From NCBI GenBank assembly GCA_019055375.1, contig JAHQIW010002308.1, forward strand, positions 1,080,302-1,144,301: DNA of 64,000 bases, given 5' to 3'. A program made the translations under genes and the position numbers. Source of the stretch: Parelaphostrongylus tenuis (taxonomy: Eukaryota; Nematoda; Chromadorea; Rhabditida; Metastrongylidae). The notes under the pieces are model-generated. The model saw only the letters and a program-made list of their open reading frames with translations, ran no database searches and was not told the DNA's origin. Below, one piece after another: positions 35,236 through 46,201 of the stretch; positions within the stretch are counted from its first letter, which is position 1, and every line of letters starts with the position of its first letter.

Positions 35236-35859
35236 CATGACACAGTTGCTGAGTAGCACAAAGGCGGAACGCTAATGAGAAATTGCAGCGTCGCTTGTTC
35301 GTTATCACCATGTGGATTGTAGCATGCATCTTTGCTACAAGGTATAGAATGCTGCATTTTCCTCTACTAAAATTACCTCATTAAAACTACGTACCTATTC
35401 GACATCTCAGCACATTTACAGATGAACTCAACAGAGCATGAGAATCAACATTTTGAGATCTTTTGTTATTACTATGATGTCTTGTATGGTAAAGGCAAGG
35501 ACTCTGTGATGGAAATAAAATCTATTTTCACTATCTTAGTTTTACGATCGTATATTGTCGTTCATAAGAAGAATCATCCAAGGTGATGGAGAAAAAGGCG
35601 ACACGATTTTACAATATAAGAACGGACCCTCAATTAGATGGAAATGAGTGATGTGCGCTATGGGACATTGTTAGTATCAAAACTATCGACAAAATCTAAC
35701 GAGATCAACGCCATATCAGAGCAGGTCGCGTTCTCCTTTCACTATCAATAGACCTCCCAGCCGAGGTCACCTGCATGAGGGCCGTTGTGTTTCATTGCAT
35801 CGTCCATAGGATACCGTAAGATTAAGCTACCTTAACATAAATCTATTGCACGGCTACTA

Positions 35860-36190
35860 AAACTCCAAGAAACAAGCTCTGTCCTGCGAGTAACACACGT
35901 GTGTGAAACACAAATCTACTTTCCTTGCTACATCGCTGTAAAAAAGTTTCTTAGAAATTAAACACGTTTTAGAAGTTTACAAGATTCACGCTATCGAATC
36001 TCTCTTAGATATCTAAGTTAGAAGGCCTATCTTGCGAGATATAGCGACAATGTGCGATAAATGTAAAATAAAATTTCAATTTTCTTGCGTCAGCGTTGTA
36101 AGAAAGCCTTTTATAAGGAGTATATTTTGTATTTTTCGAGATTGAATTCTATGGAAGATTACTAAAAGTCTAATGGATAATTTTTGTTTA
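35860..36190. repeat. Diverged dispersed repeat (family E), two partial units
   Basis: AAGCTCTGTCCTGCGAGTAA then GTGTGTGAAACACAAA and TTCCTTGCTACATCGCTGTA; a second weaker unit follows near 36,050. Confidence 0.5.
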
Positions 36191-37707
36191 GCGAAAAAAT
36201 CTCCCCCAAAGTGTGCCTGTCCGATTACACAACAGTAACAACATGTTCACTGATTTCTCTATTAAAGTCAAGAGTTGGATGTGCTCTGAAGGATGAACGT
36301 TGGAGTGGTGGAAATCTTAACCACGCGACAGCAATTTGCCCATTATATTGGTCATGTATGACTAAACATATCAACTTTTCAAAGAGGAAACGAAAGAGCA
36401 GCGCAATTTTTTAGAATGACATGCTCATCCAGGTGCTTAAATGTATCCCAGGCCATCACAACACAGCCAGTTGCTCCGGGACCGCCCACGTCATGCGTAT
36501 CGCAAGCGCACGTAACGTGAACGATCCAATAGGCACATGGTGAAAGCCTTCGATCTCATCAACTGTTATAGAATCGCGTCCACTAAGGCCAATGTGCAAG
36601 CCATCCTTGAACTTCGTACGCGAGGAAACAATAAAGCTTGTATGGACTGGCGACTTCACAGCTGATAGCCATCGTAAAAGAGCTCTTGGACTGGTTCGGG
36701 TAAAATTTTGTAGAAACGAGAGATTTCTCAATGAGACAAAGAATACCACGAGACCTTGCCACTGCGATCACGTCTGAAGTTTAAGCTTCCGTACTCTGCC
36801 TTATGGCTGGCGCCTTGATTGGAAATGCATTGATGATCTATCTGTCATCAACATAACACAAGACGATATAAACAAATGTTTTGAATTTTCGATGCCGGTC
36901 AAATGAATCCATTTTTATATGTGGATAGGAAGCTAAAAAGTGGCTTCTTTCTCTGGACGTTCAAGTCAACCTTTCCAAGTACAGAGGCTGCATAAGCGAA
37001 TGGCACTAGAAGTCGAGTAATGTTCTCTTCTCACCCTCCACACTTGAGAAATTCGCTCATAGGAAACACGATTCGAATAGCCGCCGTGTGAATACAGAAA
37101 GAGGCATAAGACGAAATCCCTGGAATTGGGGCTACAAATGATCATTTTCATTGGCTACGGTATTGCAGCTGCTAGTGAGAGGTTGAAAGGAAAAACAGAG
37201 CCCAGATGACGAGAAGAAGGTCACGTCGTGCCTGCCTCTTGTCTTCAAGAATAAGTACAGCTATAGAGCGACATAACAAAAAAGGAGCTGTCTAATCTAG
37301 AAGAGCGAATGTGATACTACTGAACACTCTAAAAAGCAGGCTGGTAAGTGCTTGTATGATCATGTGTGTATAACACAAGATTGCATGATCTCCCCATACG
37401 GTGGCATTGGCGATTGCATGAGTTGTAATGCGGTTTCACATTTTGGCAAATAATTCGATGACGGGTCCGTTAGTTGAACAGGTGGACTGTATTACACCCG
37501 TTTGAAAAGATGATCAGTTGAGAATGTAACAGTAGAACAGAGCAGTCCATTGGGCACGAAACAGGTGGAAGGACATAAGAGACTTCGAAAAAAATTAACT
37601 TCCTCGCACGAGAATGCAGATTATGTAAAACGTAAACCATTTGAAGCGCTCTGAAAAGTTCCAAAAAACTGAAATTGAGGTATAGAGCGAAGGATGAAGC
37701 TGTCGGT

Positions 37708-37965
37708 ATTGATTAATCATTAAGGGATGCGTCATGTATTTATTATCATCAAGCTCCTTTTAAGGCGATTGAATGCACATTTGCTAATGATAATAACTCA
37801 GGGTGGCCTACCACTTTATCAAGTCAGCACTGCTTACTTCTCAAGCGAATCTCATATCGATTCCACCAATCCTAGAACGGTTGAAGACTTGGTGACTGAG
37901 AAGCGGTATCAATCAACCGATCACGCATGTGCCGCAGCGCTCCTCTTATCACTGTGCCTCTGTGA
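37708..37965 (-). mobile_element. SINE-like family A copy (diverged)
   Basis: ATTAAGGGATGCGTCATGTA, AGGGTGGCCTACCACTTTAT and GCACTGCTTACTTCTCAAGC match the inverse family order up to the head near 37960. Confidence 0.65.
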
Positions 37966-39527
37966 AATAATGACCTAATGAACTGCGAAAGTCCCCACGA
38001 TGATTTTAAACACTACTTCTTAAACATTTGCGAGAAATCATGAGATTAGGGTCTAAGAAAAATTTCCAAACATGCGACGCCATAATTCACATTGATACAC
38101 AACTAATTTGTCAATGTCCACCTCTTCTTAAAGACTATTTATTATTTGGCTGACACCAACTACATGACACGTGCAATGCCTTCTTGAAAGCTCATTTCCA
38201 CATACATAGTGTGATTTCGAAGTCTCAAAATCGAGCTTTATAGATAACTCAGAGCACACTAAAACTGCTTTTTCTCTCCTCTTATCATTTGGATCTCCTT
38301 TTGATAAGCAATTGAGTATTAATACATAAAACGGAGGAAAAACTTAGGAATCTCCTAAATCTAAACGGACATTCATGTGTCCGCATGGCCGGAAAGTGCT
38401 ATTCGAGTCATCTACATTTAAGATGTGCTCTCCCATGTTGTGAGGACGTTAGAGCCGCTCTCTTTTGCCCCTTAGATTGTTCATATATGGCTATGGTTGT
38501 TTTCTTCACTAAAATGGATAGAATAACACGAAGAGAACCTTCAGGAAAACAGTCAAAGTGATACACGACTCTTGGAGAGACCAAACAACATGCTTCTTAT
38601 GATGCTAATGTGTAATATCTGGCATAGCACAGAACAAATAAAGTGGCAACTTGTAGAATTTGCCTCAATCTGTTATTATTTCGAGTTTGAAATTTAATCG
38701 TAGGAAAGATTTCCACTTGTCGAACCACGTCTGCTCTACTTTATGATGATCAACTCAACAATAAATCGCACGATGAAACTCGATGTGATCTTTTGGAGAG
38801 TGAAGTGATTGGAAAGTTAAACAAAAAACGTTGTAATGGGGAATGATTACAATGCAACAGACAACTAAGTCATGAAAAGAATCAGTGAGGCAGACGCAGT
38901 ATTGAAGAAAACAAAGCCTATATCAGTGGAACATACCCATCATGATAAAAACAAGATAAGGAATACACTTTGCTATTAGAAATCACCACTTTGCACTCAC
39001 GACTTCATCATACACAGCACTTTGAATTCTGAAGAAAAAATTGATTTGATCTTTTCATTCAGGGAGAGAAGAAAGTTAGAAAATGAAGGAAGTGATTTTA
39101 ACTCGCGTCATACTTCACGCGTAATATTTTATACGAGACCGAATCTTTGATGTATAGGAATAAACAACACAAAAAGTCTAAATTTTGCAGAACTACTCAA
39201 AACATTTTCGTCAAACATGAGTATATCAACGAGCTGTTCTTGCGTGAGTAAGAAATCATTTTCTTGTACCACATTCATTTTCTACAGAGATGTACAAGAA
39301 AGTCTAAGATCTTGTACAGCAATGTTACAAAGCATAAATCCACATTCACACAGATACCAGTACAGAGCCGTCCAAAAAATAGGAGGCTCTTTTCCGCTTG
39401 ACGGGCATGATTGAAGAATAAGAATTTCTCGCTGGACAAAAACTTTTCATAAAAGTGTTCCTAATTAAATTCGTTTTTATTTAACCTCTTATAGCGCTGG
39501 TACGATGTTTCAAATATATACACAGTG

Positions 39528-39660
39528 TTATAGAGTGATATGCAAATTTTAGCGGCAGGTGAGACTCGAACCCGCACCTCACTCTTTCCGGGAATGCGTG
39601 CTCTATCCGTTACACTACTGACGCCCATTTTGCACATCGCTCTTTCTATGCTTCAGCGTA
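39528..39660 (-). mobile_element. tRNA-like repeat family C, inverted unit 1
   Basis: On the minus strand: TAGTGTAACGG (full A-box match) and GGTTCGAGTCT (B-box match). A T-arm-like stem is present with one mismatch. It is the inverse of 39838-39968. The anticodon arm does not fold cleanly, so it is not called a functional tRNA. Confidence 0.75.
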
Positions 39661-39837
39661 CCTATCTATATATATTTGAAAAATCATACCACCGCTATGA
39701 GCGGTTAAATAAAAACGAATTTCATTTGGTCTCTAATACCCAATATTTGTCAGCGTGATTGGGTTCAATGTCGAGACCGACTACACGGGCCAGGCCGTTG
39801 ACGGCTGGCGGCTAGCAGATAGGTAAGCTGAAGGGTA

Positions 39838-39968
39838 GGAAGAGCGATGTGCAAAATGGCCGTCAGTAGTGTAACGGATAGAGCACGCATTCCCGGAAAG
39901 AGTGAGGTGCGGGTTCTGGTCCCGCCTGGTGCTAAAGTTTTGCACATCACTCCATAACACTGGGTATA
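39838..39968 (+). mobile_element. tRNA-like repeat family C, inverted unit 2
   Basis: CAGTAGTGTAACGGATAGAG then GCGGGTTCTGGTCCCGC, a perfect 5-bp T-arm-like stem. It is flanked by GATGTGCAAAATGG and TTGCACATCACTCC and nearly identical to unit 1 in inverse orientation, about 175 bp away. Confidence 0.75.
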
Positions 39969-40029
39969 TATTTGTTTCTAATTATTTGAAAGCTTAAATC
40001 TCGGGGGACTCAGGGGCTGCAGTAAGTTC

Positions 40030-40540
40030 GTGTTTCTTCAGAAAAACCTTCAACAGCGCTATAATATTCAAAATAAAATTATGTTTCACACCCACTGTGC
40101 GTATTCTTTTTATCATGCGCATAATTCGCTGGAATCACGAAAAACATATTTTGAGTCTGCAAAGGAAAGCTTTCGGCATCACAAATTATACATTTCTTTT
40201 AGAATTTCTCTCAAAACGAAGGAGAATTTTCAACTAAATAGCAAAATTGCAATGTACACATAAGTTGCTCCAGCGCGACTGTTTGATTGAGAATGGTGGT
40301 GCGCACACACTACTCCACAAGCATATGCTCAACGTATGTGAAACTCAATCGCATTTTCATTGCGACAGTGCAGTGAAACGATATTTGCAAAAAAAAAAGC
40401 ACGTCGTTGGAGTTGTTGATAATTACCCTATTGGATGGTTACTTATGACTTAAGAGAAGAGCTCTGTACTGCGGAAAATACACGCATGCGGAACAAAAAC
40501 CTTTTTTTTGTGACAGCTCTGCTGATAAGCGTGATCTTGT
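40030..40540. repeat. Diverged dispersed repeat (family E)
   Basis: GACAGTGCAGTGAAACG, GAGAAGAGCTCTGTACTGCG and ACACGCATGCGGAACAAAAA follow the order of the 1.4 kb copy. A further weak unit lies at 41,480-41,720. Confidence 0.5.
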
Positions 40541-43022
40541 CAAAATCTCTCGGCGCGTGTAAGACATAATTTTAAATTATATTGTTTTTGATTATCAAAG
40601 CGTTGTAAAAAGAACATTTCAAAAGAGAGCGCATACAGGAGTTCCTCAGATTTTAAGCGTTTGAATAATTTGTGTAAGCGCGCTAGGAAGTCCTTGTTCA
40701 TCAAATACTTCTCATCCTTCATTTTGTGTGCGAAGACGGAAAAGAACCCACTCCACATCGTTGTACTTCTATCGCAGCAACATACTGCTTTTTAGATCTT
40801 TTTTCTTTTAACTTTGTAAATACATAGAGCACACTATTTCAAAATAATCTGATTCTAAAAGATTCTTGCAGAGAAACAGGTGTTTTCATATACTTTCGTG
40901 ACGCTTTAATTGAGGCCTGTTATCGTGTGGACGCAATTCATATTAGTAATTCCTTCTCGAAATTCTGATGCTCACAAGGTTGTCTTTGATTTGGTGTTTT
41001 ATCAATGTCTGTTTGGTGTGACTCTACGAAGAGCTTATACATTGTAGAGAATAAGCAAATTGAGCTATAGCTGCCGATGTTGTAGATGTCTCTTCTTTCA
41101 GACAAAAACACGGCCTTTCTGGTATGGGACCTTGTATTCTGATTGTTATGTCGTAGAACTTAGCTAGTGTAGCAATGAGCTGCTGAGGACTTTTAGGTAT
41201 CAGCACTCATCCTTTCTGAACCAAGTGTTGCTCGATTCTTCGCTGACAGAATAGCACGGCTGATTTGAAGGATGAACCGGTGCGACAGCAAATCATCCTC
41301 GTTCGTATCCTATAATTTTTGGTGAACGCGACTACTGAAAAGATATATGTAGTAATCGTAGAAGTTTTTCTCACTGTCTTTCTGAAAGCTGTAATTGTTC
41401 CGTTTCGACGTCGGAAAAGGACCATTGTGGCTTCCAAGTAAGCATTGAGATCACTGCACGCAGCGCGGTCTGACAGACGCGAGGTAATGCGCGGCAGTGG
41501 TGAAAAGTAATTTTTTTTTGGCTGCAACAGCGCTCTGAGGAAGTCTTTTCAGAATTCATGTTAATTAATAAATTTATGGATATTTAAGCAATCGGATGAT
41601 GCTAGAAGGTTGCAAAAAGCTCTGTCTCGACAAAAAAACACAGTGAGTGCGAAACTTAGCTTTTTTGCTGCTATGGCACTATAAAAAGTCTTTTGAAAAA
41701 GGTACAGAGCAGAAAGGTTGTGAATGTAAAGCAGTGGACATGGCTGAAGATAATAGATATGCATCCACTACGCATCGATGGTTTTAAATAAAATGAGACC
41801 ATGATATCGAAGCAGATAACGATCCCGCTACCTGATCACAGTTTTTTAAAAATTGTTTTCGTTTATCGTTAGTCACAGTAAACGATTTGCGTCCGGCACA
41901 GTGCCAAACATGACATGATACGTCTCATAGTCAACATATGCACGATGGTGAAGAAGAGGAGTATAAACCTAAGGGTCAGCTTCAAGGAGGGTCTGCGGCG
42001 CAAGCGTGAGCCAACGTTTGAGTAAGGGTATACAGGTAGACCTGTTATTAGCGTTAACCTAGTCTGTAGTGTTGAGGAGGAACGTTTTAAGATAATGTAA
42101 AGTTTTAATTGAGATCAGTATTCCACTATGAAGTTATCTTAGTGGGAAGAAAGGGGCTTAAGGCTATGCAATTGAAAAGATTAGAAGTAGGTATAAGGCT
42201 ATGTGCAAGAGCGCATGTGGCGCAGTGATTAGAGGTGCCCTGAGTCGCACACGAGGTCAATGGTTCGATCTCGCGCTCATGGCTCACCAAGCCATCCATC
42301 CCTCCGGGGTCGGTAAATTGGTACCAGACAGGTCTCAGACTTGTCTGGGAGGATAAGCAGCACTGACTCGGTTCAACGGGAGGCCACCGCGAGTCATTGT
42401 AAAGGCCAGATGTGCATTCAATCACCTCAAACGAAGTTAAAAATTGAAGTCGAATGCATGGCGCATCCCTCAGGGATTGATCAACGCCGAGAGCTTTATC
42501 CTTTTTTAGCTTTATAAGGCTATGTATTTGGCGCCGATCAATGTTGAGAAGAAGACTAAACATTGATGTGAGCATCATGGTCTGATGTTAATTCACGCTT
42601 TAGACATAGAATTGTGCTTTTCTATCGTTTCATGCTTGAGTTTGACGATGTTATACGATATTATGATATTATACTTGAGCTCGTTTATTCTGCGAAGAGC
42701 TAAGATTTTTTGAGTAGAAACTACATCTAAGCATGCGCTTTAATGATTATATTCCCTCTAATCGATCCACAATGCCGTAAGGACGGAAAAAGGAGGGGAA
42801 AATGATACTTTTTTGCAGAAACAACATTAACAAAGGACGACTTTTGTGAGTTATTGCGATGGATTTGAAGCGAAAGTTGACTTCAAGTAGTGTTTTCAAT
42901 GTATTTAAGCTCTATGTGTCTATTGAGATTGTACGAGCTTATACTTAAGTGTTATGCTGATACTTTTAGTTTCAACAAGTAAACGTGGTGAACCTTCAAT
43001 CCTCTACTCACATCTTCTCAAA
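40541..43022. other. No gene recognised apart from the SINE A
   Basis: AT-rich DNA with weak repeat remnants and the best SINE A copy at 42.2 kb. Confidence 0.45.
42208..42495 (+). mobile_element. SINE-like family A, best-preserved copy
   Basis: The head GTGGCGCAGTGATTAGAG holds an A-box-like TGGCGCAGTGA (10 of 11), and GGTTCGATCTC is a B-box-like site about 45 nt later, the spacing of a tRNA-type Pol III promoter. The body runs to CTCAGGGATTGATCAACG. It is about 290 bp with no coding frame. It would depend on another element's reverse transcriptase. Confidence 0.85.
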
Positions 43023-44775
43023 AAAGTGTTCTTTAATTGATTTCAGAAGTTGACAGAATCTTACACTCGCCCGAGAAAGATAAATAGAATAATGTGGCTT
43101 GGAGTTCAACATGCAAGTAAGAATTCAAAAGTCAGTGGATTCCAAGCTACTGGAGTTGTATCAAAGCGTTTTATTCACTTGCGATAGTCTCTTTATTACT
43201 GTATCATGCATTAGTCGATGAATAAAAGCATTCTAAAGATAGAGGAAAGACAATGCGACGTCGAGACAGCCAAACACTCATTCTATATTAAACACTCTAG
43301 CTCAAGCAACGCGGATCGTTTTTATCTGAGGAGGGCGATATTCTCAGAGTGTGTGATTGTCACTTATCTCCAACCTCATTCGCTCCAGAAGAAACTCTTT
43401 TGCTCATATACTTCTCGGATCTTCGGATCCGACTTTCCAAACGACTTAGGTTGCCTCGTCTGGTTCATTCCATCAAAAATCGTCACTAAATCGCTTTGCA
43501 CTTTCTTTCCAGTTCTACATAATCTAAACTTCACTTAAGACGATTTAATCTGTCTTCCAGTAACGTTCGATAGAGTGGATACCATAGTGATGTCGCTGAT
43601 AAGAAAGGCAGATTAATGCCATGGATTTCGCACCAAACGTTAATCAATCAAAACTAGCTTACCTTTATACAATGATGTAAGCACATTTATAACTTGAGAG
43701 CTGATGATTTAAAAAAAACCTTTTATGCGGGTAGATGACATAAGCTCGAAACAATTAGAATAATGTGCTCATTCGACATCTGTATTTCACAATTTCGTGC
43801 TCCTTGGAAATAAAGTATAATGCTTGTAACTGTAATGATTCAACTCTTCTTCAAATGCCACGTTGTTTCCGTCTTTACTATTTATTTGGCTTCATTACGC
43901 TCGTGGTTCATACAACTGATTAGAAGTTCGACATTGGTGCAGCAAAATATTTACACTTTGTAGTCTTCTATCTCTGCCGATGTATCAAATTGCTATGTAA
44001 CTTTATTTGCTTTGCAAGTCCGAGATACCTCCTCTAGAACTCTTGCCGATCGCCAAGCCATTGCTGCTCAAGGAGGAATTCAGTGTCTTGACTCGGATTT
44101 CTACACAACAAAAGGCAGCAAATGTTACGAATAGTCTGGCAGTTCACCGACGGCGCAGCTTCAAAAAGTGTTAATATTCTTGAGAATCTTTAGATTAGAT
44201 GGTCTAGATAAGGGATGTCAATGGAATTGTGCCAAAATGCGAAGATATGTGCACTGGGGTGCGTGAAACTGCCCGTCTTCAACGGATGGTACGGATTGCA
44301 GCACATGTCTCATTCGTTTCTTTCGCACTCCATTATCGCATATGGTGGTCATTTGCTTCCTACATAATGGCGTATGCAATAATCAAGCCTTGACGCTTAA
44401 AACTTTTACATCTATGAATACAGCTGACTGACCTTAGTTGCACACATGTATACTCAATAGCAATAGTCATAAGAGACGTCAGCATTCTCGTCAAGCTCAA
44501 TTCGAAGTTTGTTTTGTCCAACTGTCATCGCTTCTTCTCACTCTTTAACCCTTGTGGGACCAGTAGACGCACCTCCTCTGTATATCTAAACCCCAGTGTG
44601 GTCACGCATTGAATGTAATACTGCACTTTTCAATTTCAAAAATTTAGATTGTATTGTTTCGATCAAGGTCTCAATACACTCGGAATGAAAGATATTGCCG
44701 CCATTTATCAATCGCTGGAGCCTACAATCACGCTTACCAGCCCCGAGCAATCAAGTGTACAGCACTGTTCGTCTG
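43023..44775 (+). repeat. Left arm of a large inverted duplication
   Basis: Matches the reverse complement of 51285-52683 over most of its length, for example ATTTACACTTTGTAGTCTTC (43948) and TACACTCGCCCGAG (43062). Extra pieces here include about 44,500-44,670 and sequence near 43,700. The limits are by eye. Content otherwise unknown; a conserved frame lies at 44019-44174. Confidence 0.85.
44019..44174 (+). CDS. Candidate coding block in left duplication arm (unknown protein)
   Basis: A frame of 51 codons, from SEIPPLELLPIAKPLLLKEE to HRRRSFKKC and TAA, preceded by a TTTGCAAG acceptor-like site. The right arm keeps the same frame despite many base changes, and the only length change between them is a 3-nt indel. 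No family recognised. It could be an exon of a duplicated gene or part of a transposon. Confidence 0.4.
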   Translation, partial: SEIPPLELLPIAKPLLLKEEFSVLTRISTQQKAANVTNSLAVHRRRSFKKC

Positions 44776-44859
44776 GTGATTTTGTCACTAAAAGATGCGT
44801 ATAAATATTTCGGCGTCGGTTCCCCTTAGCAAATGATATCACCCTCGTGACTGGCTGAA

Positions 44860-44960
44860 GCAAAAGACACCGTACAGCTAACGAGGTTGTGATGCCGAAA
44901 CACGTGTCGTGCACTCTCTAAGTGCCATAACAGAACATAGCTCATAAAAGGCTAAAAATA
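44860..44960. repeat. Fragment of the GAAACACGTGT repeat
   Basis: CCGAAACACGTGTCGTGCAC and GCCATAACAGAACATAG match the right arm of the foldback at 35,100-35,150. Confidence 0.6.
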
Positions 44961-45187
44961 TGCATGTTCAAACCGTTTCACTACCAACGCCTCTTTTGAA
45001 ACCAATATTTCTACGCCGCAGGGCTTCCATCTGTCAGCAACTAACCGTCAACGATTTGGGGAGAACCAGTTGCAAAGGATGTCACCAGATCTTGCACGAC
45101 TTTAACGGGAGAATTAGGGAATTAGAAAATTTTATTTTTGAAAGAAGTACTGTGGAATGCGCTATTGAGACGAAAAATTATAAATAA
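44960..45187 (+). CDS. Weak candidate small ORF with CKGC motif
   Basis: 75 codons from ATG, with SICQQL, then CKGCHQILHDFNGRIRELEN and a late Cys. The Cys spacing is faintly reminiscent of small nematode secreted or saposin-like proteins, but there is no signal peptide, and the start lies directly after a repeat remnant. Low support. Confidence 0.15.
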   Translation: MHVQTVSLPTPLLKPIFLRRRASICQQLTVNDLGRTSCKGCHQILHDFNGRIRELENFIFERSTVECAIETKNYK

Positions 45188-46080
45188 AAGTCGTTGAATT
45201 CGTTGCATGGTAAATCAAACAAAATAAAGAGTAGCATCAAAGCTGTGAGCATTTTAGCGCGTTTTAGAAAATGTGTTAGTTGTTTAGTTTATTAGCTATT
45301 TGGGAATAAATTGTATTAAAAAAACTTATTAACTTGTAATTGCAAATAAGCTTCGGCATCTTCAAGTGCTTCTTTTTCTTCAAGGAAATTTTGCAATAAC
45401 ACTCCACAAAACTCAAAAATTGAAAGTATTTGAAAAAAACTAATTGTTTTACAATGAAGTTTGAAGACTAGCAACAAAACAAAGTGATGTTGTGCGAACA
45501 AATATATTTTTACGGCTATCATGGAGCACTGGTAACGACATCTTTCAATGGACTTTTTTGAGATCTCGTGCAAAAAATTTCACATAGTCTGATAGAATGT
45601 TCAAATTTTTCAGAGTTCTGATAAGGCATCTCTAGTGGTAGCAGCATTTTCCGGCTTTTTCGAAGCCTCATTAGTACCAAATGCCATTAGGATGATTGTC
45701 CCGACTATTACTGAAAATAGCCACCGAATATGCTACACTCCTTTTCAAGAAAAATAACCACATGAATCAGCATTCTTTGGGAGGGAGTGATTGTCGATTG
45801 CATGTTTTCTGGAGTTACTAGCCAAAAAGAGTGATGCTGTAAGAATTGAGGATAGTTGTGCATTTTTTTTTAAATTTTACGTTCAAGAAGTGTGATTACT
45901 GAACACTACATGGATGTGATAACTTAACAGAGTTTTCTAGTACACTTATAAATGAGACGAACACACAGACTAGAAGCAATTTTCATACCCCAACAAAGCG
46001 AATTCATAGAGCATTCTCACCTGAGCATTCATTTTCAAGCCACAGTCGTTTTCGGCTTTTCGGTATTATATATATATATA
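45188..46080. other. No gene recognised
   Basis: AT-rich flank of RTE copy 1. It ends with a TA run at about 46,069-46,080 where the element joins. Confidence 0.5.
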
Positions 46081-46201
46081 TCACCTGTATCACCTGTCAT
46101 CCCGTTGATCGTCGAGTGACTCGAGCGGGTACCAGCAACTCTTCCATTTTTTCCCTATCGCGTGCAAGAGAAGCCCAGTGGTTCCTCCTTGCTCTAGGAA
46201 T

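Larger units (their letters stand above)
35236..39527. other. No gene recognised
   Basis: Contains family E repeats and one SINE A. Overlapping open frames on both strands at 36,456-36,777 did not match any family. Confidence 0.45.

Noticed and set aside
36456..36777. Overlapping open frames on both strands (about 97 and 61 codons)
   Set aside because: No family match, no convincing splice sites, and no agreement on which strand would be coding.
39528..39968. Two functional tRNA genes
   Set aside because: The A and B boxes and T arm are good, but the anticodon arm does not pair and the inverted layout suggests a repeat.
42126..42578. A 150-codon minus-strand open frame
   Set aside because: It is the antisense of the SINE A copy; no gene features.
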